NCBI GenBank assembly: GCA_928722015.1
Contig: CAKMWI010000011.1
Location: 124,001-188,000, forward strand
Source: Candidatus Gastranaerophilales bacterium
Lineage (GTDB): Bacteria > Cyanobacteriota > Vampirovibrionia > Gastranaerophilales > Gastranaerophilaceae
Direction of reading: 5' to 3'
DNA length: 64,000 nucleotides
A model generated the notes under the pieces. The model ran no database searches and was not told where the DNA came from. It worked only from the letters and a program-made list of their open reading frames with translations. Made by a program: the position numbers and the translations under genes. This document shows positions 35,387 to 45,029 of this stretch, piece by piece (the first letter of the stretch is position 1; the number at the start of each line of letters is the position of its first letter).

Positions 35387-35434
35387 TAGTGGATTATAGA
35401 TTGCAATCTCGTAAGATTGCTCCCTGCAATATTT

Positions 35435-35462
35435 ATTATACATGCTGATTTTTTTTTGTAAA
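35435..35462 (-). promoter_or_regulatory. Promoter of tRNA-Ala
   Basis: On the minus strand TTTACA (35462-35457), a 16-base A-rich spacer and TATAAT (35440-35435). The predicted transcript starts near 35428 and has a short leader hairpin before the tRNA. Confidence 0.7.
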
Positions 35463-35682
35463 GAGGGTTCTTTTAATATATTTTAAATTTTTCTTTCAAT
35501 TAAAATATATCCTTATTTTAAACTAAATCCCAGTTAGGAATATAACCTGTTTTTACTTTACAAAGTTCTGTATAAACCGACAAATAATATTAAAAAAGAA
35601 TCCTCTAGGACTATTTTTTATAGTAATATTTATATTAAAATGTAAGCAAAAAACATTTTACATTACAAATTAGGAGCTTATC

Positions 35683-35943
35683 ATGAATAATATTGAAATT
35701 TACACCTCCACAACTTGTCCTTATTGTCTCAAAGCTAAAAAACTTTTCCAAATGCTAAAGCTTAAATATACAGAATATAATGTTGAAAAAGATTTTGATA
35801 AAATGTGCAACGAACTATCTGAAAAATATAATCGTCAAATAACGACTGTTCCACAAATTATTATAAATAATAAATACATCGGAGGCTATTCTGATTTAGA
35901 AACTCTATATAAAAATAATGAATTAAACAAATTTTTAAATTAA
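35683..35943 (+). CDS. grxC: Glutaredoxin, GrxC type
   Basis: An 86-residue dithiol glutaredoxin, the usual length for bacterial Grx3. The redox site is C12-P-Y-C15, the cis-Pro is in TTVPQIIIN, and GGYSDLETL is the conserved end that helps bind glutathione. It reduces protein disulfides or mixed disulfides in the cytoplasm. A TAGGAG ribosome site precedes the ATG. The 295 bases between it and the tRNA contain the tRNA promoter and otherwise only AT-rich DNA. A long bidirectional terminator follows. Confidence 0.93.
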   Translation: MNNIEIYTSTTCPYCLKAKKLFQMLKLKYTEYNVEKDFDKMCNELSEKYNRQITTVPQIIINNKYIGGYSDLETLYKNNELNKFLN

Positions 35944-35984
35944 TCTTTTATAAACACAAAATACTAAAAATTTTAAAATAAACT

Positions 35985-36025
35985 AAATAAAGGCGGGGTA
36001 AAGAATCTTTACCCCGCCTTTATTT
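35985..36025. terminator. Bidirectional terminator between grxC and ppdK
   Basis: Arms 35985-36003 and 36007-36025 are perfectly complementary over 19 bases, with a GGCGGGG core and an AAT loop. A and T runs on the outer ends serve both converging genes. Confidence 0.92.
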
Positions 36026-36033
36026 ATATCAGC

Positions 36034-38682
36034 CTATTTTTTGCTTTCAACTACAGCTTGAGCTGCTGCAAGTTTTGCCTGTGGAATTCTGAATGGAGAA
36101 CAAGATACGTAATCCAAACCTATTCTATAGCTGAATTTAACAGAATCAGGATCTCCGCCATGTTCACCGCAGACGCCACCAATTAATGAAGGATTTACAG
36201 ATTTGCCCTTAGTCATTGACATTTCTATCAACTGACCTACACCTTTTTGGTCTAAAGTTTCAAACGGATTAGAAGGTAAAATTTTCTGTTCTACATAACG
36301 ACCTAAGAATTTACCCTCAGCGTCATCTCTTGAATAACCAAATGTCATTTGTGTTAAGTCATTTGTACCAAATGAGAAGAATTCGGCATATTCAGCAATT
36401 TCATCAGATGTTAAAGCCGCACGAGGGATTTCAATCATCGTACCAAATTTGTACTCAACTTCAATACCTTTTTCTGCCATAACATCTTTTGCTACACGAA
36501 CTAAAATGTCTTTAGCCACTTTAAGTTCATTAACATGACCGATTAATGGAATCATAACCCAAGGTTTTACAGCAATCCCCTCTTTTTTAACATCACAAGC
36601 AGCTTCGAAAATTGCTCTCACTTGCATTTCATTAATCTCCGGATAAGTTAAACCAAGACGACATCCACGTAGACCCATCATAGGGTTTGATTCAGAAAGC
36701 CCCTCAACGATATGCAACAATTCTTCTTTTTCTTTTGCATCTTTACCTTGAGCTTTCAATGTCGCAACTTCAGCAATTAAAGATTCTTTATCCGGTAAGA
36801 ATTCATGTAAAGGTGGGTCTAAAAGTCTAACAGTCATAGGTTTATCACCAATTGCCTTAAACATTGCATAGAAATCAGAATATTGCATTGGCAATAAGTG
36901 CTCTAAAGCCTCTTTTCTAGCTTCAGGAGTACCGGCAATAATCATTTTTTGAACCCATGGAAGTCTGTCTGGATCCATAAACATGTGCTCTGTACGGCAT
37001 AAACCAACACCTTCTGCTCCGAATTTCTTAGCATTTTCAATATCTTTAGGAGTATCAGCATTTGCTTCAACTTTTAATGTTCTGATTTCATCAACCCAAG
37101 AAAAGAATTTATTCCAATTATCATCAATTCTTGCATCAACAAGTTTTACGGCACCTTCCATAACAATACCCTTGCCGCCATCTAAAGATATTACATCATT
37201 TTTGTGATATACAGTACCATCACAACCTGTTAATGTTTCATTTGTAAGATCAATTTTCATATCTTCACAACCAGAAACACAAGGTTTACCCATACCTTTT
37301 GCAACAACTGCAGCATGAGATGTAGCTCCGCCTCTTAAAGTTAAAACACCTTGAGATACAGCCATACCATGGATATCATCAGGACAAGTTTCTACACGTA
37401 CCAAAATAACTTTTTCACCTGCAGAACCGCGTTCAGCTGCTTCTTCAGTATCAAACACGATTTTACCAACAGCAGCACCAGGGGAAGCATTGACACCCTG
37501 TGCAATTTTATGAGCAGCTTCTAATGCTTTTGAATCAAAGCAAGGAAGTAAAATTTGATTTACAGTATATGGATCAACTAATTCAATTGCTCTTTCTTTT
37601 GTAATAATACCTTCTTCGCACATATCTACAGCAATCTTTACAGCTGCAGCTGCAGTTCTTTTACCATTTCTTGTTTGAAGAATATACAATTTACCTTTTT
37701 CAATTGTAAATTCCATATCTTGAACATCTTTATACCCGAGTTCTAATTTTTTAGCTATATCAACATATTGTTTGTATAATTCAGGCATTTCAGTTTCAAG
37801 TTCGGCAATAGGTTTTGGAGTTCTAATACCTGCAACAACATCTTCGCCTTGAGCATTAGTTAAATATTCACCATAGAATTTATTTTCACCAGTTGCAGGA
37901 TTACGAGTAAATGAAACACCTGTTGCACAATCATCACCCATATTTCCGAATACCATTGTTTGAACGTTAACAGCAGTACCAAAATTGTGATCAATTTTAT
38001 TCATATTTCTATATGCAACAGCACGAGGAATATTCCAAGATCTAAATACAGCTTCAATTGCTTCTTGCAATTGCACAAACGGATCTTGAGGGAATTCTTT
38101 ACCTGTAACTTCTTTAATTACATTTTTATATATAGGAATTAAAGATTTCCAACCTTCTGCAGAAACTTCAGTGTCAGACTTTACACCTTCTCTTTCTTTA
38201 ACTTTTTCAACTTCTGATTCAAAATATTTCTGTCTATCCATTTCCCAGGCAACAGAACCGAACATAGTTAAAAATCTTCTATAAGAATCATAACAGAATC
38301 TAGGGTTATTTGTTAATTTAACCATAGCTTCAACAGTTTCATCATTCAAACCTAAATTCAAAATAGTTTCCATCATACCTGGCATAGAAACTCTAGCACC
38401 GGATCTTACGGATACCAACAAAGGATTTGTTCTATCACCAAATTTTTTGCCGGCTTGTTCTTCAACAGTTTTTAAAGCAGCCTTAACTTCATCCATTAAT
38501 CCGTCAGGCATTTTATTTCCGTTATTAATATATGCCATACAAGTTTCAGTTGTAATTGTCAGCCCAGGAGGTACCGGTAAGCCTAAATTTGTCATTTCTG
38601 CCAAATTTGCACCTTTACCGCCAAGGAGGTTACGCATAGATGCATTACCTTCTTTAAAAAGCCATACACGTTTTTCACTCAT
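36034..38682 (-). CDS. ppdK: Pyruvate, phosphate dikinase
   Basis: An 882-residue enzyme, full length for the family, that interconverts pyruvate, ATP and phosphate with phosphoenolpyruvate, AMP and PPi. The N-terminal ATP-grasp domain starts VWLFKEGNASMRNLLGGKGANLAEM. The phosphohistidine domain has LRGGATSHAAVVAKGMGKP with the catalytic His. The C-terminal PEP/pyruvate barrel carries GLCRTEHMF, RLLDPPLHEFLP, GLRGCRLG, EIPRAAL, FFSFGTNDLTQ and GGVCGEHGG with the acid-base Cys. It indicates PPi-linked glycolysis or gluconeogenesis in an anaerobe. An AAAAGGAGA ribosome site precedes the ATG. It appears to be a single-gene unit. Confidence 0.97.
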   Translation of the reverse strand: MSEKRVWLFKEGNASMRNLLGGKGANLAEMTNLGLPVPPGLTITTETCMAYINNGNKMPDGLMDEVKAALKTVEEQAGKKFGDRTNPLLVSVRSGARVSMPGMMETILNLGLNDETVEAMVKLTNNPRFCYDSYRRFLTMFGSVAWEMDRQKYFESEVEKVKEREGVKSDTEVSAEGWKSLIPIYKNVIKEVTGKEFPQDPFVQLQEAIEAVFRSWNIPRAVAYRNMNKIDHNFGTAVNVQTMVFGNMGDDCATGVSFTRNPATGENKFYGEYLTNAQGEDVVAGIRTPKPIAELETEMPELYKQYVDIAKKLELGYKDVQDMEFTIEKGKLYILQTRNGKRTAAAAVKIAVDMCEEGIITKERAIELVDPYTVNQILLPCFDSKALEAAHKIAQGVNASPGAAVGKIVFDTEEAAERGSAGEKVILVRVETCPDDIHGMAVSQGVLTLRGGATSHAAVVAKGMGKPCVSGCEDMKIDLTNETLTGCDGTVYHKNDVISLDGGKGIVMEGAVKLVDARIDDNWNKFFSWVDEIRTLKVEANADTPKDIENAKKFGAEGVGLCRTEHMFMDPDRLPWVQKMIIAGTPEARKEALEHLLPMQYSDFYAMFKAIGDKPMTVRLLDPPLHEFLPDKESLIAEVATLKAQGKDAKEKEELLHIVEGLSESNPMMGLRGCRLGLTYPEINEMQVRAIFEAACDVKKEGIAVKPWVMIPLIGHVNELKVAKDILVRVAKDVMAEKGIEVEYKFGTMIEIPRAALTSDEIAEYAEFFSFGTNDLTQMTFGYSRDDAEGKFLGRYVEQKILPSNPFETLDQKGVGQLIEMSMTKGKSVNPSLIGGVCGEHGGDPDSVKFSYRIGLDYVSCSPFRIPQAKLAAAQAVVESKK

Positions 38683-38835
38683 AGTTCATTTCTCCTTTTA
38701 GTAGTAAAATCTCTCTAAATAATTATATAAAAATTTTATCATGAAAATAGATTAAAAAACAAAGTCTACAAAATTGTTTAAACTTATTAACGAGAATACA
38801 GACAATCTAATATATCAAAACACCCTATTATAATA

Positions 38836-40254
38836 TTAAATAAAATACATATCAGGATTTTCTTTAATTATCTCAACATATTTTCTTATTGGCATCTTTA
38901 CATAAGCTTCATTATTTTTCGCATAATACTCATCCATTTGACCAATAGTATTAAACCCTAAACGTTTTGATATTTGATGGATATAATATAATTTAGCTTT
39001 CCGTTGCTCAACAGAAAGATTATCAAAATCTTGATTACATTTTAACATTAATTCAGACTCACCAATATCTTTAAGCTTAACCGCCAGATATTCCAATTTG
39101 GCAATAGCAGTTTTATAAACAGTTTCATTATTTTTTCGGACAGATTTATCTAATTCATTACGTAATCTCAGACGGTCAATCATAATTCCGATTTCATTAA
39201 TATCTGTATATGGAGTTGCAGAATAAAATATATGTTTTAAATCTTCATTAGATAATGATGAAAAATCTCTGGTTTTAACAGCCTCCCAATAAGCATTACC
39301 GGAAAATATGCCATTTAAAGTTGAAGGAAGTTTTGAGACTTTTAATTCTTCCGGAGTTAATTTTTCAAAATGTTCTAAATTTAAAGTATTTGAATATGAT
39401 GGTTTAAAATTATCTGAAAGTTTTAAAAGGCGCCCAATTCTATCAAAAGCAACATCAATAAGTGCTTTTTTGCTCTCTGAAACCATATTTCGTGAATTAA
39501 TAATAGCCTCTGCCATTTCTTGTGTTTGAGCATTCACAACTTCATGCAACTGTTTATTCTGAATTTTCAACATATTCTGGGCTGCAGAATTTGCAAGAGC
39601 AAAAAGTTGTCCTTCAGAGGCTTCAACCAAATCGGAATACTTATCTTCTTTTAATTTAGGAATAAGAGTTAAATCACCGCAAGCAATATTTTTTTGGGAT
39701 CTTTTACAGTTTAGATTATTCGTAACTTCTCTTACAGCATCAAACAGTACGGCCTTAAATCTGTCAAATTCGGACGCTCCGGGATGAATATATTCATTAA
39801 ACTCTGTACTAATTGCTTGAAAAGCCTTATCTTGTAATTCCAGAGCAGATTTTGAATCCTGAGAAAAAGAAATAGCATCGACATATTTGGTAACATTTGG
39901 CATTCTATTTTCTCTATACCAATCAATATGTGCCTTTGAATTATTAAATGAATTATCCATTAAATCTTTAGTAAAATTAGCAAATTCCTGAACATTCTTT
40001 TCTATTTGAAATAATCTGTCCTGAACTAGATTTTTATAACATTTCACTTTCCCCGGTCTTGTCAAACCATAGGCAATTAAAAGAGCCCCTCCGGTAATTA
40101 GCCCAAACGGTAAAATTGATTTAAGTTTATCATTTGATTTTGGAATTTCTGAATACACAGGAGCAGTTTTCGACTGTTCCAAAACCTGAATGTTTGCAGC
40201 AGAATTACTTATAATAGGTTGATTAGTAATTTTTGCAGTAATTAAATTCACCAT
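38836..40254 (-). CDS. Uncharacterised protein with one N-terminal membrane helix
   Basis: A 472-residue protein that I do not recognise. A polar N-terminus (about 45 residues, Asn/Ser-rich) is followed by one hydrophobic helix (ILPFGLITGGALLIAYGL, 47-64). A long helical region follows (QDRLFQIEKNVQEF and onward), with no visible catalytic motif. It is probably anchored in the membrane with a large domain on one side. It is monocistronic by spacing: the gene on its downstream side is ppdK, separated by 150 bases, and a terminator for lysC lies upstream. The general style matches the other unknown proteins of this window. Confidence 0.6.
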   Translation of the reverse strand: MVNLITAKITNQPIISNSAANIQVLEQSKTAPVYSEIPKSNDKLKSILPFGLITGGALLIAYGLTRPGKVKCYKNLVQDRLFQIEKNVQEFANFTKDLMDNSFNNSKAHIDWYRENRMPNVTKYVDAISFSQDSKSALELQDKAFQAISTEFNEYIHPGASEFDRFKAVLFDAVREVTNNLNCKRSQKNIACGDLTLIPKLKEDKYSDLVEASEGQLFALANSAAQNMLKIQNKQLHEVVNAQTQEMAEAIINSRNMVSESKKALIDVAFDRIGRLLKLSDNFKPSYSNTLNLEHFEKLTPEELKVSKLPSTLNGIFSGNAYWEAVKTRDFSSLSNEDLKHIFYSATPYTDINEIGIMIDRLRLRNELDKSVRKNNETVYKTAIAKLEYLAVKLKDIGESELMLKCNQDFDNLSVEQRKAKLYYIHQISKRLGFNTIGQMDEYYAKNNEAYVKMPIRKYVEIIKENPDMYFI

Positions 40255-40308
40255 AAAAGACCATTCTTTTTATTATATTAATGCACAAGATACTTTTTTT
40301 TGCTATAA

Positions 40309-40342
40309 AAAAAAGACAGAAAACAAAATTTCTGTCTTTTTT
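40309..40342 (-). terminator. Intrinsic terminator after lysC
   Basis: A 14-bp perfect stem (40309-40322 with 40329-40342) has a 6-base loop. On the minus strand it ends in an eight-T run, 22 bases past the lysC stop. Confidence 0.9.
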
Positions 40343-40363
40343 CTTAAAATTTCTTCATAAAAA

Positions 40364-41629
40364 TTACACATCCGGCAATGTACCGTTTACCTCAGCAACT
40401 TTATCACACTCGAGATTAAAAATACTGTGAAGAGCTTTCACCGCTTTTTGTGCATCATCTTTATTAATTAAACAACTGATTTTTATTTCACTTGTAGAAA
40501 TCATCCTAATATTAATACCATTATCTGCTAATGTCTGAAACATTGTTGAAGCTATACCAGGTCTGTCAATCATGCCGGCACCTATGATAGAAACTTTTGC
40601 AATATTATCATCAATTTTTACATCTGCGGCTTTCAGCTTTGTTTTAACACTATCCAAAATAGTCATAGCTCTAGGTAAATCTTCACGACTAATTGTGAAT
40701 GCAATATCATTTGTATTTGAAACTTTACGAGCATAAGACTGAATAATCATATCAACAGATATATTCTCTTTAGCAAGACTGCCAAATAATGTCGCAGCTT
40801 CACCAGGGGTATCTGGAATATCGCACACAACAACTCTCACTTGTGATAAATCTGCAGCTACTCCTGCAACCGGTTTATTTATTTCCATTTTTTCAACTCC
40901 TACAATTAACGTTCCCATATTCTCAAGTTTGAAACTGCTACGAACCCTTAATGGCACAGAATATTGCTTTGCAGTCTCAACACTGCGCGGATGCAAAACA
41001 TTTGCTCCGGCATGGGCAAGTTCAAGCATTTCTTCATAAGATATAACATCCAGTCTTGAAGCTTTCGGCACAACTCTTGGATCGGTTGTATAAACCCCTT
41101 CAACATCAGTATAAATATCACATCTTTCAGCATTTAATGCCGCCGCTAAAGCAACTGCAGAAGTATCAGAACCACCACGCCCAAGCGTTGTAATTTCACC
41201 CTCTTCGGTTACTCCTTGAAAACCGGCAACAACAATAATATTCCCATCATCAAGATTTTTTCTTAATTTATCTGTTTTAATATCAATAATTCTGGCTTTT
41301 GAATGTACATTCTCAGTTAAAATACCTATTTGCGTTGCATTAAAACTTACAGCCTTATAACCCTGTGCCTGAATTGCCATAGTTAACAAAGCTATAGAAA
41401 CACATTCGCCGGTAGATAGTAGCATATCCATCTCTCTGGCTGATGGAGATGAATTCAATTCTTTTGCCATTTTTACAAGATGATCCGTGGTATGTCCCAT
41501 TGCGGAAACAACTACAACCACATCGTTTCCTTTATCTTTCTCCCTGATTACGATTTTAGCAACATTTTTAATTTTTTCAGTATCTGCAACTGATGTTCCG
41601 CCAAACTTTTGTACAATAACTTTTCTCAA
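40364..41629 (-). CDS. lysC: Aspartate kinase
   Basis: A 421-residue monofunctional aspartokinase, the first step of lysine, threonine and methionine synthesis. The kinase opening is VQKFGGTSVADTEKI, followed by VVSAMGHTTDHLVK, TLGRGGSDTSAVALAAAL and YTDVEGVYTTDPR. The C-terminal third has two ACT domains (VVVCDIPDTPGEAATLFGSL and KVSIIGAGMIDRPGIASTMF), which give feedback control by lysine and/or threonine. It ends the leftward operon KdsC-like/TPR/lysC and is one base from the TPR gene's stop. The terminator lies at 40309-40342. Confidence 0.96.
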   Translation of the reverse strand: MRKVIVQKFGGTSVADTEKIKNVAKIVIREKDKGNDVVVVVSAMGHTTDHLVKMAKELNSSPSAREMDMLLSTGECVSIALLTMAIQAQGYKAVSFNATQIGILTENVHSKARIIDIKTDKLRKNLDDGNIIVVAGFQGVTEEGEITTLGRGGSDTSAVALAAALNAERCDIYTDVEGVYTTDPRVVPKASRLDVISYEEMLELAHAGANVLHPRSVETAKQYSVPLRVRSSFKLENMGTLIVGVEKMEINKPVAGVAADLSQVRVVVCDIPDTPGEAATLFGSLAKENISVDMIIQSYARKVSNTNDIAFTISREDLPRAMTILDSVKTKLKAADVKIDDNIAKVSIIGAGMIDRPGIASTMFQTLADNGINIRMISTSEIKISCLINKDDAQKAVKALHSIFNLECDKVAEVNGTLPDV

Positions 41630-41630
41630 T

Positions 41631-43118
41631 TTAATTATTTCCCTGTATATCTTTTAATATATTTTCCAACTCTTGTTTTTCATTCTCATAATCAAATTTT
41701 CCAAGAGTTTGTGCATGTTGTGCAACAGAAATTGCTTCTTTTATATTATATTCACAAACGTTTGTCTTGACAAGTGTATATAAGGAGAAAAACAATAAAT
41801 TTAACACTTCTAAATTATTTTTATCAAGTTTTTCTGCTCTTCTCAATTTTCTCTGGGCATCCGAAAAATCAGAAACTTCTATCAGCCATTTAGCATAATC
41901 AACAAATCCCGGTAAATAATCAGGATTTTCTCTAACAAATTTTTCATAATTTTCTCTAACTTTATACCTATCATTCAAACATCTATATGCGTGTGCAAGA
42001 TGATAATAATTATAAGTTTGTTTTGGGTCAGTTCTCAATGCTTTCTTAAAAGTCTCAATAGAATCTTCAATGCGTCCAGAATGAAATTTTTCAAGCCCTA
42101 AAGCCTCTTGAATATATACATTTTCACCATTGGTTTCTTTTAACTCATTTAACATTGAAAAATCATTTTTATAAGCTCCGGTAAGAGCCAAACCTATCTT
42201 AGCAGACAAATATTCAACATTTTGCTTAAGAGCAATAGAAAATTCCTCATTCGCTTTTTCAAATTCAAAAAGTCTTATATACGCTTTTCCCCACTCAGTT
42301 CTCAAAATAGCTGATTCAAGATCATTTTCAAGTGCAGAATTAAATATATTTTCAACCTTATCTTTATTCTTTTGAATTGAATAGACTTCACCTAGAATAA
42401 GATATGCAGGCAACATTTGTCTGTTAAATTCAATAGATTTTTTAGCATATTTCTCCGCTTCTTCATAATCTGCTTTCAAAAGTTTTAAATTTGCATACTC
42501 ATAAGTTGAACTTTCATTAGGAGCAACTTTGGCTAAAAATTTAAGTTTTTCTTCAGCAGAATCATAATCATGCAATTTTATCTCCATAATTGCAGATAAC
42601 AAAATTGCAGTATAATTATATTTACTTATTTGAGATGCAGTTAAAAATTTATCACGCGCAAGAGCATATTTTTTTTGTTTCATCAGTGCCATACCCCAAC
42701 CTGTATAAACATCCGTATTATATGGAGTAACCTTATCCGCCTGTTCAAATGAAGCTATTGCATCTTCTATCATATTCGAATTTAAATAACACATCCCCAA
42801 TCGTAGCCAAATTTCTTTATCATGCGGATTTATTACTGAAGATTTTCGATAATATTCGGCAGCATCTTTAAAACTTAATCTTTGTTCATAAATTTTTCCT
42901 AAATATTTATAAATTCTGGAATCTTGTTCAGAAATATCTAATGCTTTTCGTAAAACTGACTCCGCTCTATCAAATTCTTTATTCTCAATCAACCCTTTAG
43001 CCTTATTAACGTAAGCAACAACAGGCAGAGATTGAATTATGGAATCACTCTTATATTCGTCCACTCTGACATTTAAAGTTTTTATATTTTCAAAAATATT
43101 CTTTATCCAGCCAAACAA
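41631..43118 (-). CDS. Tetratricopeptide-repeat protein
   Basis: A 495-residue protein made largely of TPR-type helical pairs, with repeats such as SRIYKYLGKIYEQRLSFKDA, EIWLRLGMCYLNSNMIEDAI and YNYYHLAHAYRCLNDRYKVR. It opens with a short hydrophobic stretch (MFGWIKNIFENIKTL) and has no signal peptide. TPR scaffolds bind partner proteins; no partner is evident. It overlaps the KdsC-like gene by 16 bases and nearly touches lysC, so it belongs to that operon. Confidence 0.88.
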   Translation of the reverse strand: MFGWIKNIFENIKTLNVRVDEYKSDSIIQSLPVVAYVNKAKGLIENKEFDRAESVLRKALDISEQDSRIYKYLGKIYEQRLSFKDAAEYYRKSSVINPHDKEIWLRLGMCYLNSNMIEDAIASFEQADKVTPYNTDVYTGWGMALMKQKKYALARDKFLTASQISKYNYTAILLSAIMEIKLHDYDSAEEKLKFLAKVAPNESSTYEYANLKLLKADYEEAEKYAKKSIEFNRQMLPAYLILGEVYSIQKNKDKVENIFNSALENDLESAILRTEWGKAYIRLFEFEKANEEFSIALKQNVEYLSAKIGLALTGAYKNDFSMLNELKETNGENVYIQEALGLEKFHSGRIEDSIETFKKALRTDPKQTYNYYHLAHAYRCLNDRYKVRENYEKFVRENPDYLPGFVDYAKWLIEVSDFSDAQRKLRRAEKLDKNNLEVLNLLFFSLYTLVKTNVCEYNIKEAISVAQHAQTLGKFDYENEKQELENILKDIQGNN

Positions 43119-43585
43119 TCAACTACCTCTCTAAAAGCACCATTCCCGGCTTCCGCTTCAGTAATCTGAATTCCTGCAACTGATTTTACTTTTTCAACTG
43201 AATGCGGAACCGTAACTTTATATTTAGCAAATTCTAAACATTCAATGTCGTTAATATCATCTCCAATATATACAAATTCCTCGTTTGATAAGCCATACCG
43301 CTCAATAATATCTTTTAGAACATTTATTTTAACTCTAATATTTTGATGAATTTCCTTTATACCAAATTTTTTAGCCAATATTTCAATTGCAGCATTCCCC
43401 TCACCTGAAATTATTGCTATATCAAACCCTTTTTTCTTTAAAATTGAAAAAGCCATAACATCTTTAAAATTTAATTTTCTTGACATTGAAAAATCGTCAT
43501 TTATATAAACACAATTATCCGTTACAATTCCATCAAAATCTGTAATGACCATTTTTATTGAATTTGGAAGCTTTATATTTGACAT
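43103..43585 (-). CDS. KdsC-like HAD phosphatase
   Basis: A 160-residue capless HAD phosphatase of the KdsC/NeuA-C group. VITDFDGIVTDN is motif I, AIISGEGNAAIEILA is motif II, and FVYIGDDINDIECLEFAKY is the motif IV region with GVxxAP-like VTVPHS. It is slightly shorter than E. coli KdsC (about 188) but retains the core. It would dephosphorylate Kdo-8-phosphate or a related acid sugar phosphate. This fits the KdsB-like enzyme at 20 kb, though the genes are not linked. It is the first gene of the operon with the TPR protein and lysC. Confidence 0.85.
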   Translation of the reverse strand: MSNIKLPNSIKMVITDFDGIVTDNCVYINDDFSMSRKLNFKDVMAFSILKKKGFDIAIISGEGNAAIEILAKKFGIKEIHQNIRVKINVLKDIIERYGLSNEEFVYIGDDINDIECLEFAKYKVTVPHSVEKVKSVAGIQITEAEAGNGAFREVVDCLAG

Positions 43586-43609
43586 TTCTATTTCCTGATT
43601 TTAGATATC

Positions 43610-43638
43610 TTAACAAACTTCACTCTATTTGCTATAAT
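43610..43638 (+). promoter_or_regulatory. Promoter for the histidine kinase gene
   Basis: TTAACA (43610-43615), 17 bases and TATAAT (43633-43638) lie 50 bases upstream of the ATG in the divergent gap with the KdsC-like gene. Confidence 0.72.
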
Positions 43639-43688
43639 TATACCATAAAGTAAGAATTGTTTAGACAGGTGTGGATAAAAAGTAATAA

Positions 43689-44969
43689 ATGTTTTCATAT
43701 TTTTATATAATCAATATATGCGTAATAATTGTATTTATATGTCTGTTCTTTATAACAAGAAAAACAAACAGACGCTGGTCAAAAATTAACGATTATCTGG
43801 GAAAAGTTACAACAACAGTTGATTCAATTCGATATGGAAACTTATCAACTAAAATAGAAAAAATAGAACATCCTACATACCAAAATGTTACTGATAGTAT
43901 CAATAGAATGGTTGAAACACTTAACGACCGGGAAAAAATGATTATTGAATATCAGGCAGAACTAATGCGGCAAAACAAACTGTTGGAATCAGTTATAAAT
44001 TCACTATCAGACGGCATACTCATAATTAATGAAAAATTTGATATTTTAAGAGCCACACCTAAAATATTAAAATGGTTTGGCATCAAAGGAAAAGATATTA
44101 TAGGGAAAAATGTTTTTGAGTTTATACAATTTGCAAATGATAATACAAACATTGATAATTTAAATAATATGGAAGTTTTTATCAAACATACTCCTACAAA
44201 CAATTTTATAATAAACTCTCAACCATTATCTTCCCTTGAAAAAAAACGATACGTTTTAATTATCAAAGATATAACAACAGAAAAAGAAATTGAAACTTTA
44301 AAAGAAGATTTTGTTGCAACTTTGACTCATGATTTAAAAGTTCCGATAGTTGCTGCAGCAAATATGATTGATTTATTTCTGGCAAACAAATTCGGGACTA
44401 TATCAGATAAACAAGAATTTGCTCTAAATAGTATGAAAGCATCAAATAAAGAACTTCTGGATCTTGTACAAATTCTTCTTGAAACATATAAAATTAAAGA
44501 AACTGGAATTATATTATTCAAAGAAAAAATTCGTCTAAATCAATTTGTTAAAGAAATAGTTAATGAAATGCAAGGAATAGCAAATGATTCAAAACTTGGC
44601 ATCCAATTTTATCCGACAAATGAAGAACATATAATTTCAGCTGACCCGATTCAATTACAGCGGGTTATAAAAAATTTAATATCTAATGCAATAGACCACA
44701 GTAATACCAAGAAAGATATTGAAGTAAAAATAGGCAAAATTTCAGGATTTATTACAGTATCAATTATAGATTTCGGACAAGGCATTGCGAAAGAAGAAAT
44801 CAAAATGATTTTCAATAAATATTATTCTGCAGCAAAGAAATTACGAAAAGTAGGAACTGGCTTAGGTTTATATTTATCTCAACAAATAGCAGAAGCTCAT
44901 GGTGGAGAAATAACTGTTACAAGTGAAGAAAATGTTCGAACTGAATTTTGCGTAAAAATACCTGAATAA
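43689..44969 (+). CDS. Membrane sensor histidine kinase (PAS-HisKA-HATPase)
   Basis: A 426-residue sensor kinase. One hydrophobic helix (5-23) leads to a short HAMP-like linker (to about 85), a PAS domain (about 100-200), the HisKA dimerisation helix with phosphoacceptor H214 in TLTHDLKVPI, and the HATPase lobe with NLISNAIDHSN (N box), DFGQGIAKEE (G1) and GTGLGLYLSQQIAEAHGG (G2). With only one membrane helix and no periplasmic loop it probably senses a cytoplasmic or membrane signal through PAS. No response regulator is adjacent; an orphan one lies at 52076-52468. The ribosome site is weak. Confidence 0.92.
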   Translation: MFSYFYIINICVIIVFICLFFITRKTNRRWSKINDYLGKVTTTVDSIRYGNLSTKIEKIEHPTYQNVTDSINRMVETLNDREKMIIEYQAELMRQNKLLESVINSLSDGILIINEKFDILRATPKILKWFGIKGKDIIGKNVFEFIQFANDNTNIDNLNNMEVFIKHTPTNNFIINSQPLSSLEKKRYVLIIKDITTEKEIETLKEDFVATLTHDLKVPIVAAANMIDLFLANKFGTISDKQEFALNSMKASNKELLDLVQILLETYKIKETGIILFKEKIRLNQFVKEIVNEMQGIANDSKLGIQFYPTNEEHIISADPIQLQRVIKNLISNAIDHSNTKKDIEVKIGKISGFITVSIIDFGQGIAKEEIKMIFNKYYSAAKKLRKVGTGLGLYLSQQIAEAHGGEITVTSEENVRTEFCVKIPE

Positions 44970-45029
44970 GAAACCCAAATATCTTAAATAAACATAAGTG
45001 AACATTACATAATACTATAACAATGCCAG

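Noticed and set aside
35216..35443. A 75-codon open frame on the minus strand across tRNA-Ala.
   Set aside because: It is the translation of the tRNA itself plus its terminator and promoter. The GRAPALHAGG-type peptide is the usual artefact of reading a tRNA.
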